From the NCBI GenBank assembly GCA_001586965.3, contig LUCW03001845.1:1-35000 (forward strand): a DNA stretch of 35,000 bases, in the 5' to 3' direction. Source of the stretch: Sphaeroforma sirkka (lineage: Eukaryota; Opisthokonta; Ichthyosporea; Ichthyophonida). This document shows, piece by piece, positions 22,627 through 34,824 of the stretch (position 1 is its first letter; each line of letters begins with the position of its first letter). Both the position numbers and the translations under genes were made by a program. Below the pieces are notes generated by a model. It saw only the letters and a list, made by a program, of their open reading frames with translations, made no database searches and was not told the origin of the DNA.

Positions 22627-22938
22627 AGTACCACACGAGTTCACAGTCAGGGTTCTTGCCTGGTTAGTACTATCAAACGGTACCACACGAGTTCACAGTC
22701 AGGGTTCTTGCCTGGTTAGTACTATCAAACGGTACCACACGAGTTCACAGTCAGGGTACTTGCTGGTTTGTACTATCAAACGGTACCACACGAGTTCACA
22801 GTAAGGGTACATGCTGGTTTGTACTATCAAACGGTACCACACGAGTTCACAGTCAGGGTCCTTGCCTGGTTAGTACTATCAAACGGTACCACACGAGTTC
22901 ACAGTCAGGGTTCTTGCCTGGTTAGTACTATCAAACGG
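22627..22938. repeat. 52-bp minisatellite, six copies
   Basis: Units begin CCACACGAGTTCACAG and end ACTATCAAACGGTA, with starts at 22631, 22683, 22735, 22786, 22837 and 22889. Lengths are 51-52 bp. Two middle units share TGCTGGTTTG where the others have TGCCTGGTTAG, so there are at least two unit types. It lies about 600 bp past the stop of the GLTSCR1-like gene. Confidence 0.95.
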
Positions 22939-23875
22939 ACCTTTGAATACAGACACTCCCCTGCCCTTCCGGAAATCAATGGACAGTTCCCTTGGACAGT
23001 ATGATTATAATACAGTGCAGCAACTCACAGCTGTAATATGTCACCACAATGTCTGGCTATAGCAAAAAAACCAACAAAAAAACAGCTGTAACCACAACTG
23101 GATGCTTGGGTAAAAAATCCAGTGCCACGAACACCCCACAGCGTTAATGTCCTCTCCTCACCCGCAAGTACGGATCTAGTTAGAATTCAGTACAGCCACC
23201 ACGGCTGCAAGAGGGCGAATGCGTGTGTGGGGCGAACCATACTTCGAGCACAGGATTCACAGCTGTGATGTGATTGACCACAGGTGTGAGCTTGTCAATG
23301 GAAGAAGTCATGGCTTGGTGACCGGGATCGTCGTTAATGGTAGTGGTCGGATATTATGTCGTTAATTGTGTCACGTTTGGGAGCGGGTCCGGTGGCCACG
23401 CGCGCAGCAGCTTGTACGTCTCAAGATTGAATACGCGAGACACCTTGAGAGGTACGTTGACGATCAGCAACACCCTATGAAGGTGATGCGGAAACGGCCG
23501 AAAAAAATAGTCCCGTAGAGTTATTTATCTATGAATCGCATACAGGCATCGGTATGTGCATGGGCGTATCGGATGCAATCTCCGTCATCCAGAATAACGC
23601 AGGTACTTATCTACGGATTTTAAAGTCTCGTCGCTGCAGATGAAACTAGTATTATCATTCGGTGTGGACCTGGGCCGGGTCAGTCGCGACTGTTGGAAGT
23701 GTTTATACTGAGGCGGTAAGCTCAGACACACACCCCGCACGCACACACACATAATACCTCCTGGTTGAGGATTAGAAACAGTCTATAGAGATGGATAGAT
23801 ACGCTTCGGACAACACAGCTTGAGGTCCTTAGAGCGAGGACTTGAGCCTAATAAACAAATAATACTTAAGCTACC

Positions 23876-24043
23876 CAGCGTTTTAACGTGTTGTACTAAT
23901 TCAGTGCGGCGGTGACTGGGCCACTTAGCTAACCAGCGTTGTTACGTGTTGTACTAATTTAGTGCGGTGGTGACTGGGCCACTTAGCTAACCAGCGTTTC
24001 ATCGTGTGGTAATAATTTAGTGCGTCGGTGACTGGGCCGCCGA
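23876..24043. repeat. 58-bp tandem repeat, three copies
   Basis: CAGCGTTTTAACGTG, CAGCGTTGTTACGTG and CAGCGTTTCATCGTG start units at 23876, 23934 and 23992. Each unit contains TAATT(C/T)AGTGCG and GGTGACTGGGCC. The period is a regular 58 bp. Confidence 0.92.
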
Positions 24044-24204
24044 GGGGGCGGGGGGGGGAGGAATTGGGCTTCAAACCAGGCCTAGTTTTAGGTGTGGGTG
24101 CTCGCGGGTAAATGGGACAGACGTCCAGAGAGCCGTGATAATGTGTCACTCCTTCGCACCTGACTGGCGATGGCTTGATAAGTAAACCACACTCACCTCC
24201 TGGC

Positions 24205-24330
24205 TCCTGAAGAGTCCTAAATAATCATAAACCGGTGCACTTGTCTTGTCCAGTCCTTGCACAATGCTTTGAGGAGTCCTAAATAACCACAAACCGGTGC
24301 ACTTGTCTTGTCCAGTCTTTTCACAATGCA
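24205..24330. repeat. 62-bp direct repeat, two copies
   Basis: GAGTCCTAAATAATCATAAA (24212) and GAGTCCTAAATAACCACAAA (24274) each lead into CCGGTGCACTTGTCTTGTCC and end in CACAATGC. The period is 62 bp and the two copies are nearly identical. Confidence 0.92.
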
Positions 24331-25033
24331 TTTGACATATGTACTTAGTTTCCGTCCGTCTTCGTTGTTATGCGGTGTCCTCCCACATGAGCATTAGGAC
24401 ATAGCCTTCTAAATCAAACACTAGGAGAGATTGCACACACACGCCCGGACCATCGCGTCGTCGACGCATATTCCATGGCGATACACTGGCTTTAAAATAG
24501 GTGATGCTAGTATGTGCACTACTTTGAACATCTCAGTAAAGCAACTATATCATACCATACCGTTCGTTCGTGAACTTTAGCTCAGTGAAGTTTGTGAGCC
24601 CAGCACGACATAACGCCTGACCGACGTGACACAGATCGCTTGTTTGTACATGACGAGAGGAGACTCACACAGTCTTTCTCTAGAACACACACGCCACACA
24701 TATCGTTTACATAAGCGGTTTGTAATATGTTATATACCAAAACAACGCCACACGACCTTGTAAGTGACTGACTGACCAATAGACATAACTCTCCCCCCCC
24801 CACACACTCCTATATACACCATTCTGCGTACATCGCACACACAACGTCCTAAACACTGCTAAGGAAGCGTTTGCCTAATAAAATACTTCGGTGTCTTGAG
24901 CAAACGCTTGTTTCTTTTCACTTTATCCCCTTAAGTTGCACTGCATAAGCATATCACTAGTGCGACCCTGTGATGACTCACCAAATGATACTGTGCCACC
25001 GCACCCCCTGACAGTCCGGGAAGCACATGGTCG

Positions 25034-25180
<147 letters not shown>

Positions 25181-25349
25181 CATATGCATTTTTATATATA
25201 GTTCATGAAGTTGGAGTAAGGAATGTACGATGGTCATGATAGGGTGAGCAGTATAAATCACGAGCCCAAAAATAAATGCAAAGGTAACGACGCCCTTGCG
25301 TACGAATTGGCACGCAGATAAAACAGACAGCGCAAACTGACGAGAACAT

Positions 25350-25426
25350 AAAAGTCCTAATTTAAATTAGGCTTTTTCTGCTCAAGCTAACGGAATTATA
25401 AAAGTCTAAATTAATTTCGACTTTTT
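25350..25426. repeat. Two adjacent palindromic hairpins
   Basis: AAAAGTCCTAATTT/AAATTAGGCTTTTT (25350-25377) and AAAAGTCTAAATT/AATTTCGACTTTTT (25400-25426) are two near-palindromes with related arms, 22 bases apart. Each would fold into a hairpin ending in a T run. They look like two diverged copies of one small palindrome. Confidence 0.7.
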
Positions 25427-25579
25427 CACCCTGGAGTGTACTCTTGGCATGACAGGTTAGATATGATGGGCGAGAATAGATATGATCAGACAGATATTAG
25501 TAACTGACAGGTACTACCCAAAATACTTTTTCGGACTGCGATTGAGAGGGCAGACAAGCTCGTCGAATGGATCACCAAT

Positions 25580-26545
<966 letters not shown>

Positions 26546-26610
26546 GTCAGGATAAACCCAAAATCACTGTTGAAAGTCGCTGAGTTAGATACTAGTATAG
26601 TCCATCTGTA

Positions 26611-26616
26611 TTTATT
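26611..26616 (-). terminator. Candidate poly(A) signal AATAAA
   Basis: AATAAA on the minus strand about 160 bases past the TGA stop of the DUF3754 gene. It is the first such hexamer downstream, and the microsatellite block begins soon after. Confidence 0.45.
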
Positions 26617-26775
26617 TACATTCAACATGAGCAAGTTACGAACTTCGACTTCATTCATGGACCACAACCACGCCTGTTTGTCCCCAACCACCCGTCACCG
26701 TCCCAGGTGGCACCAGCATCCTGTATACAGCACCGCTAGATGTGTGGGCATATTGGTATTTGGGGTGGGGGGATC

Positions 26776-27727
26776 TCAAAACAGGTTTTTCAGGGGGTTG
26801 ATCTTGTTGAGTACCTTGGCACCACTCATGGCCGCACTACCAACTCCACCCGCAACTGCGGAAACCCCACCCACAACACCGCCGCCCCCATTCGCGAGAC
26901 CCAGATCCACCTCAGTCCATCTCTCTGCCATGACCTCGAGAAGATAGGTGGGGCTTTTGGCCTTGTACCTGCCGTCTTCTTTCTTCTCGATGAGCTCGAG
27001 TGTTACCAGTTTATCGAGTGCGTCGTCAACCTGTGTGAATTATATAATAATTGAGTTTGGATTCGATTGAATTAGGGATGAATAATTATTTATAATTAGG
27101 GTCAAATAATTGTTTAAAATCGAGTCCAGATTCGATTGAACTAAGTTTGCGATCAACAGGACCACACAGACTGCACCTACACACCAGTCAAAAGGACCAC
27201 CCAGACCGCATCTACACACCAGTCCACAGGACCGCTTACCTCAAAGTCCATATTGACCTGGAACTTGATCTGCATGTACGCCTCGGCGCATTTGTCCACG
27301 TCGTCGTCACTCATGCGACCATGTTTGATCAACATCCACAACGCAAGCACAGCCTCGGACACCTCTTGTTCCTGACACTTGAAGACAGACGAGAGAATGG
27401 CGGACCGGTTGGTGGCACCCACGGCGCTGAAAAGGGTCTCCGTCTGGAGCCAACGGGACAGGGGGACAGGGGGTTAGTACGTGAGATACTAGCCTTAAAA
27501 CCCTAAACCTAAACTAAAAGCCTTTAGGCGATGGCTTTAAAGGATGTCAAATTCTAAACCCTAACCAGAAATGGACTGAAACGGAGATACTATTCGTCAG
27601 TATCTACTTCGTTCACTTTGACTATTTCACCTCTGCTGCAGTATCTAGCAATAACATGTAGCGTTAACGTGTGTCAAATAAATTAAAATATACACCCCAT
27701 ACTACAGTACGGGCCAAACGCCAGGTC

Positions 27728-27764
<37 letters not shown>

Positions 27765-28422
27765 TTACACATTCATATACATATTCATATACATATGCAT
27801 GGCAATCCCTTACCATTAGTGACTCGTAGTAGTAGATGGCATTGACGTGAGCCATGTACGACCGGGCAGCCAGGCCAATGACACCAATTGCCACTGAATA
27901 CAGAACATCGTCATCCACGCCCCCATCATCGTCATCGGTCTACCGTGTGCAATAGTAATTGGGAAGGAACGAAATGCGAGTCAGCGCATGTGCGGGTGTT
28001 GCTATGGCAACAACTGATGTAGAGAGTCACCACTTGATAAACGGTACTGAATAACCTTCTTCTATCAGTCGGCTTCTATTTTATAACACACGTTCAATCA
28101 ACCAATCACTAATTTGTGCATAATAAAACCCGCTGTCATGCCTGACCTTGTTCGTGGACAGCACGCATGGGTTCTTCCCAATCGATACCCTTTCATAACA
28201 ATCATACGCGGTGCGGTATGAATGTGATCGCGAATATACTGTTGTATTTATTCTAGGATACACACTCCGTGACGATTCAGGAGATAAAGGAGGCATTGCA
28301 CAGGAGAATATGTCACACACACTGAGTTGTGGTTATCAAACAGTAAACGAGCTACAGTACGAAAAATGAGGAGCAGGGGTTGCGCTCCACAAACACCACT
28401 ATATCATATATACATTATATAC

Positions 28423-28478
<56 letters not shown>

Positions 28479-30166
28479 CATACATAACATACATACATAA
28501 CATACATACATACGTACATACATACGTACAAACATACGTACATACATACATACATACAGAATATATATATACATACATTCATACATACATACATACATAC
28601 ATATACAATCAGCATAATCGAATAACTAAGTTATGCGTCAGAAGAACTATAACACAGGTTCCCCCAACAGATGTCCACACCATAGCAATATTAGCCTCAA
28701 TATAACACTACGCAATATCAATCTGTAGTATGAAGTATGATCTGCCATATAAATATGTTGTATAATCGTGCACCTACACACCCACCTACACAGTCACCCA
28801 ATGGTCTAAGCAATACACAGTAGGATCACTGCCACCCACCCACCGTAAGGCCGCTGATGAGCGCTGAGATGCCCATGATTAGCGTCACCACAGCAAACAC
28901 GAGATCAGTGGAGTTCAGCAGAAGCTTCTTGAGCGGATAGATCAGCTCGAGATCAGCCATAGGAATGTCCTGGTACTCTGAAATCTTGATGTGCTTGCTC
29001 CCCTTCTCGCGGTGAATCACAATCATCTCCGAGAAGGTCGGTTCCTACGAGTGTGGGTTTAGAGTTTATTAGAGTTTAGGGTTTAGGGTTCTGAGTTGTT
29101 AGGGTTTAGGGTTTAGGGTTTAGAATTTCAGTGCGGAGATATTTGCGGAAGCGAGTGAGGAAGCTACACGTCACGCTGAAATGAACACAACGGACACCGA
29201 CTGCGACCATCCCGGGCGACTGTACATGACTGACCAGGCCATGATCAGTGCTAGTCCTACAGACACATGGGACTTGCTTGTTTCTTGTTGACCATGTACA
29301 AAAGTGTTTACGCTTACCTATAGGTGAGAAGTCGTACTATACATTGGTATATCAGACCAACCGCCCACCGCACAATCGAATGCGACCACTTGATGACAAC
29401 ACAGGAGAAACAAGTGCGTAATCGTTCATTCGAAAAACAGGTGCATACATCCATTAATTTGAGAAACAGGTGCACATACATTCATTTGAGAAACAGGTGC
29501 ATATATCCATTAATTTGAGAAACAGGTGCATATATCAATTCATTGCAGAAACAGGTGCACATACATTCATTCGAGAAACAGGTGCATATACATTCATACT
29601 ATGCACCCACCTGAATAGTGTTTGGGAGCAGCAGATCACCAGGGACCAGACTCAACTGGTCCAATCGCAGTCGCTCAATCTTGTTCATAATCTCTCCCTC
29701 GGCGGGCGGTGGTCTGGGGTTCGCCTCTCTCCACTCCTACAGACACAGACAGACATAGACAGACAAAGACAGACACAGACAGACACAGACAGACATAGAC
29801 ACAGACACAGACACAGAGACACGGACACAGACCCAGACACAGAGACACGGACACGGACACGGACACAGACAGAGAACAGAAACAAGTCGGTTGAGATGTC
29901 AGTATTAGTAATGTGCTGTCTTTTAGTGCACTTTTGGACCTACTATACGTGCCGGAGAACACTAAGCCGTGTTTAGGGAACAGGGTGCAAAAACCCTAGA
30001 AGGAACAAACACGTGACATGTCATATACACATAGGGCCAACTACGAGTCTAATAAGGATTTAGTGGTCAGCGCCCTGATTTGATTTATTTTTGGACCTAC
30101 TTTACTCTACTCGTCGAGACGAAACTCAGTCGTATCTAGGATATGAAAACCCCCAAAAGCAACCAA

Positions 30167-30208
<42 letters not shown>

Positions 30209-33200
30209 TTACACATAGTATATAAATGCGCGTATGCCCACACAACGTCTTCAAATGGTTTTAACCTCCCCTTCCCCCAAAGCAAAGCAAACAAGCACAC
30301 ACTAACCTTTCTCTTCTGGATGAGCTGGGCTCTGGGCGACGCGGCAAACTTCTCTTTCTCCGTCGGCACAAAGTACTTGATACCAATGGACATACCTACA
30401 ATCACATCCACCAGTATCATGATCCCTATCTCCATGAACCCGAACTCGTACCGGTTCAAGAACTCGTGCACAATGCCAATGAAGATGATAAAGCCAGCCA
30501 ATGCTTTGACGCCGTGGGCCCTGCGTTCTTCAAATGAGTGCTTCACCGTAGACACGGCTAGGCCGTCGAGTTTGTCCTGCGCACGTGGGTGGTATACAAC
30601 ACCAGGTCAACAGGCCAGATAGCACTACGGAGACAGTATGCATATGTGTATGTATGTAGTATGTATGTATGTAATATGTATGTATGCATGTTTGTATGTA
30701 TGTATGTATGTGCGTATGTATGACTGTATGTATGTATGTATGTATGTATGTATGTATGTATGTATGTATGTATGTATGTATGTATGTATGTATGTATGTA
30801 TGTATGATTGTATGATTGTATGCATGAATGATTGTATGATTATATGTATGTATGTTGCTGTAGTCAGTCAATAGACCGGCTAGCTTTATGGAGACAAACT
30901 ACTACAGTCTCAGACTGATAGGTATGGAGGATTTAAGACCTTGTTCCCCGTGTAGTTGTTTCAACATACACAGTGTTAACAAGCAGAAGCGCGGTATAGT
31001 CTGAGGTAGGCGTGGCGTAGGTAAGATCGAATTGTGGTATATACATACGCACCGAAAGCCTATCCAGGTACTTCTAAACGTCAAACATAAAAACATAAAA
31101 CACACACACACACACACACACGCACACTGCACACTCAGACACACACACACACATACACACTTCACACACTACACATACATACGCACCCACAAACCCAACC
31201 GGCTTATACCCTACCTGCGCCTCCTTCTTGTCTTTGTAGATGAGCCCAATCACAAACTCTTTGATACGGAACTTGATGCGATCTAGGATGAGCTCTAGCT
31301 TCTCAACGACGAACAGGTCTGTCTGCTGTGCAATGCCCACGCCGCGGTAGTACTGCACCGGTGAGATGGGCACGCGCAACGGTGAGTAGAGTGGACTATT
31401 TATCAATCAACCAATGAGAATAGAGAGCTAAAAATAGACCCTAGACCCTAAATTCTAGAGCCATGCCGTGTGTCCGCATCACTTGTGCAGGTGCACGGAT
31501 GCATATACAGTTAACGGATACGCATGACGGGCATGTTGGCCATTGCTTAGGGTTTAGGGTTTAGAGGTTTAGGGTTTAGGTCAACTACGCACAACCCCTG
31601 TGGATCCTAACGTTGTCTCAGATCAGTGCCCACCACAAAACTGTCGATACAATACACACACGCACACACACACACACCACACACACAACACACAACACAC
31701 ACTATCTCTCTCTCCCACACCAATCAGAAGGCAGATAAATAACTACGGCAAGTGAGTTAAATAACACACAAACACACACACAGACACACACAGACACAGA
31801 CACAGACACACACACACTTTCTCTCTCTAACGAACTATCACACCAATCAAAAGGCAGATACCTACGGCAAGTGAGTTGGATAAAGCTTTTCCCACACAAC
31901 CACTTTGCCTCCTGACACTGTCTCAGGCGAGTGCACATACCACCAGGAAGAAGTCAGTCTCATCGGCTCTGTATACAAACTCCGTGCGATGTCTTCGAAA
32001 GAAGCGTTCCAGTATCTTGGGATCGTAACCCGCTTCATCCACCTGGACATCTGACTTGAGCTTGTAGTTGGCTGAGGTGGCCAGATCAACCTGTCCAGAC
32101 ATGTGTGTGGATTGCACAAGATATCGATGTTTGATATGTGAGTGGGAGAAGGGGGAATTGCTGAAATTCTGGGGGCTTTTAAATGCGATGTAAAACTCAA
32201 TTGTTTGTAGTTGGCTGAGGTGGCCAGATATGTGAGTGGGAGAGGGGGGAATTGCTGAAATTCTGAGGGAATTTAAATGCGATGTTAAACTTGATTGTTT
32301 GTAGTTGGCTGAGGTGGCCAGATATGTGAGTGGGAGAGGGAGGAATTGCTGAAATTCTGAGGGCATTTTGTTAAACCTGTGATTGTTTGTAGCTGGCTGA
32401 GGCGGCCAGATCATCCTGTCCAGACGTGTGTGTAGATTGCATAAGATAGTGAAGTTTGATATGTGAGTGGGGGAGGGGAAACTACTGAAATTCTCAGGGC
32501 ATTTGAATACGTTGTCAAATTTGAGTGCTTGTAGTTGGCGGAGGTTTTGGGGTTGTAGGGTTTAGGGTTTAGGTTAAACCCTATATGCTGGCCAGATCAA
32601 TCTGCCAAGGCGTGTGTGTGTGTGGATTGTGAAGGATATCAAGTGAGCTTTGATAAGTGAACGGGGGAGTGGGCCACGACAAACTACAGCATAACATTGT
32701 TCTCATATCAACACACACATCAAATATTTGTATTTGTACCAAAAAGACCAGCCCTTGCACACACAAACGTATACAATGCGTCACAAAGCCGCCACAACAT
32801 GACAATTAGTATCATAAAGCTCAGCTTACTTCCTGAGGCACTAAGGTGCATGCCGTTTCCGAAAGGCCCGTTATTAGTCAAGGAAATTTCGGTACTTTTG
32901 CATGGTCACAAGCACCGTGAAGTTTATCTATCTGGAGCACACAGACAGAATCCATCCACCACACTACCTACGCATGGGCCTACTGGACCCACACTACTAC
33001 CACAGTAGACATCCTGTGTGCACGCGACGTATAAGTACAAATACGACGAAAACGACAAACAAGACAAATCAGGTGATATATATGAGACAAATAAGACAAA
33101 ACAAATAAGACAAATAAGGCAAAAACATATAAACTAGACTAACAGTACAAATAAGACAATACAAATAAGACAAACACAATATAAATAAGACAATATAAAT

Positions 33201-33686
33201 AAGTCAAACACAACAATAACACAATATAAATAAGACAAATTAGACAACTAAGGTAATACAACCCAGACACATCAAAACAAACAAGACAAATAACACAAAC
33301 AAAAACACAAAAATATACGACACACACACACATACCTCGTGTGCCGTGAGCATTTTGAAGTTGGCTTTCTCGAGGATGATGTTGAGTCGGTCCAGGACAA
33401 TGTCTTCCTTAGCCAGCAAGGCCTCCCCCTTAAGCCCGTGCATCTTGATCATCGTATCGCTGGTAAGCGGATCAAAGAAACTGTAGTCCTTCAGAAGTGC
33501 TTCGCGAGTGATGTTGTATCGCATGTTGTAGTAGCTGTGAGGGGAGTGGAGGTGAGTTTGAGAGAGATACAGGTGTAGATGTGAAAGTAACCCAACTAGA
33601 GGTACGGGCAAACGGAGGTATGCTCGGATAGTTCCTGGCACCGGTGATATACACAATATATATATATATATATATTTATATAAATA

Positions 33687-33736
<50 letters not shown>

Positions 33737-34645
33737 TATATACATACATATATAAACAATAACAGTACGCCGCTGAAATATACACACACATATATATAAA
33801 ACACAAGAACATAAGATGTTAAATCATACATCAATAGTACCGGTTGAAGACACAATACAAGGTTATTGCAACCCTGACACACACACACACACACACACTC
33901 ATATGAATATCACCAGCTACATAACATGAACAGTAATACACTTCCCCAATCATCCCCAACTTCAAAATCATCTACTGCCCATGCCACCTTTGTTCGGGGT
34001 GAACAGTACGCACACGTATCGTATACTGAAAAGCAGGGTTTTAGGGTTTTGGACTTTCAGGGGTTAACACATTGATGATCATCATATCTGAGGTATAGCA
34101 CAATCTAATTGTCAGCATGCTGTCCCAAACGGCACGGGTATAACAGAGTGTGGCACGTGCAAACACACCCCAGTCGTATGTAACTCGCCACGAGTGCTAT
34201 GAGGATCGGTATACACACACAATTCATAGTAAAGGCCGGTATAGGTATATCAGTTCAAACACTATCCACAGTAGAAGACGACGTAGGTATGAAATTCAAG
34301 CACGATAGGCTATATTCGTATCTGATGCAATAGTATGTGCTGGTAATAGTTGAGATGGACTCTGAACTACATACACAAGCGTGGTAGCCAGAGAAATTTG
34401 GAAAGTTTGTATGTATATGTGCAACATGCCACATAACATGTAAATTTTGAAATTTGAAATTTGAACATATATACGAAATTTGAACACACACACAGACACA
34501 GACACACACACATATATATATATACATACATGCATACATACACATTCATGGATTTTAGCAGGCTTTCTAATGCTTTTCGGTCCTTCTTCTCGATCTTGCC
34601 TTCCTTCTGCAGCTTTTTCGCGTCCGCATGGATTGTATCAATAAT
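26776..34645 (-). CDS. TMEM143/DUF3754-like membrane protein, ten exons, 5' end outside the window
   Basis: Exons in order: 34645-34542, 33534-33336, 32090-31941, 31352-31215, 30576-30307, 29736-29611, 29044-28844, 27939-27814, 27443-27240, 27030-26776. Joined they give 1,773 nt in one frame, 590 residues to a TGA. All introns are GT-AG; intron 1 here is phase 2 and the other eight are phase 0. DUF3754 features: an N-terminal [12 protein letters not shown]...FDP segment, [13 protein letters not shown] (about 90-101), YYRGVGI (about 152), [14 protein letters not shown] (about 353-366, the family's best-known motif), and [13 protein letters not shown] followed by [13 protein letters not shown] near the C-terminus. 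Membrane-like segments are at about 221-236, 245-267, 376-395 and 408-425. Human TMEM143 is reported as mitochondrial; plant and cyanobacterial relatives exist; biochemical function is unknown. An upstream phase-0 exon is required because no start codon is seen before 34645. Confidence 0.85.
28422..28603. repeat. (TA)n/(CATA)n microsatellite in an intron of the DUF3754 gene
   Basis: A TA run is followed by ACATAC/CATA tetranucleotide units, in the 28843-27940 intron. Repeat-driven frames only. Confidence 0.95.
29064..29123 (+). repeat. Interstitial TTTAGGG telomere-type repeat
   Basis: Tandem TTTAGGG units, some degenerate, lie just inside the 5-prime-gene-side end of the 29610-29045 intron. 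TTTAGGG is the plant/algal-type telomere unit, also used by various protists. Shorter tracts occur at 31547-31580 and 32556-32576, with CCCTAAA phrases at 27496-27510. Confidence 0.85.
29404..29600. repeat. 28-29 bp minisatellite, about seven copies, next to an exon
   Basis: Units of the form GAGAAACAGGTGCA followed by CATACATTCATTC or TATATCCATTAATTT. AAACAGG recurs at 29463, 29491, 29520, 29549 and 29577, with degenerate units before. Two unit types roughly alternate. The array ends about 10 bases from the exon donor at 29610. Confidence 0.9.
29741..29875. repeat. (ACAGAC)n / (GACACG)n short tandem repeat
   Basis: CAGACA-type hexamer and tetramer units with GGACAC variants, starting at the acceptor side of the 29736-29611 exon. 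The exon's polypyrimidine side on the minus strand is therefore made of this repeat (CTGTGTCTG phrases). Confidence 0.9.
30173..30207. repeat. (TA)n microsatellite in an intron
   Basis: About 17 TA units within the 30306-29737 intron. Confidence 0.95.
30638..30858. repeat. (TATG)n tetranucleotide repeat
   Basis: Over 200 bases of ATGT units, with an uninterrupted core at about 30725-30805, in the 31214-30577 intron. It yields open frames of Met-Tyr-Val-Cys on one strand and Ile-His-Thr-Tyr on the other, which are not genes. Confidence 0.95.
31547..31580 (+). repeat. Short TTTAGGG tract
   Basis: Four TTTAGGG-like units (one GGTTTAGAGG variant) in the 31940-31353 intron. Confidence 0.8.
31650..31820. 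repeat. CA-rich repeat with an internal duplication
   Basis: Runs of CACACA and CAGACACA flank two copies of a segment containing CACACCAATCA(G/A)AAGGCAGATA and CTACGGCAAGTGAGTT (31709-31761 and about 31840-31880). The repeat and its unique insert have therefore been duplicated together. Confidence 0.75.
32061..32690. repeat. Five degenerate repeats that include an exon's acceptor and first bases
   Basis: TTGTAGTTGGCTGAGGTGGC, or a close variant, recurs at about 32062, 32205, 32299, 32387 and 32530, spaced 143, 94, 88 and 143 bp. The first copy is the real 5' end of the 32090-31941 exon with its acceptor. The longer-spaced copies also keep the CTGTCCAGAC acceptor-side sequence and a TGTGTGTGGATTG stretch. 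Shared filler is GTGAGTGGGAGAGG and GAATTGCTGAAATTCTG. Confidence 0.85.
33657..33745. repeat. (TA)n and (ATA)n microsatellite in an intron
   Basis: TA units are followed by about 15 AAT units in the 34541-33535 intron, about 120 bases upstream (in gene sense) of the 33534 acceptor. A (CA)n run lies at 33877-33898. The neighbouring 33040-33240 stretch is ACAAATAAG-rich. Confidence 0.95.
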
Positions 34646-34824
34646 CTATAGAGTAACAAGAAACGACATCAAATTAGACGATATTTGCCACATGAAAACT
34701 CATTTTCATTGACCAAAATACAATTTGGTAGTCTAAAACACAAAATCAGGATTTAGAAACATGAATTCAGGAAAGCACCATTCTAAAAGCCTTTTGATTG
34801 ACAGATACACAGGCAGAATCATCT

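Noticed and set aside
22627-22938. Possible CRISPR-like array
   Set aside because: The 51-52 bp units abut head to tail with no unique spacers, so it is a minisatellite in eukaryotic DNA.
26570-27054. Plus-strand open frames rich in Pro/Thr
   Set aside because: They are antisense to the last exon of the DUF3754 gene, which has the family match and a splice-consistent frame.
30530-30874. Open frames made of Met-Tyr-Val-Cys or Ile-His-Thr-Tyr
   Set aside because: Products of the TATG repeat in an intron. A tandem array of this kind also lacks the unique spacers of a CRISPR array.
32160-32414. Minus-strand open frame upstream of the 32090 exon as a longer exon
   Set aside because: It consists of the intronic repeats. 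The phase-0 acceptor at 32091 joins cleanly to the previous exon and restores the DUF3754 sequence.
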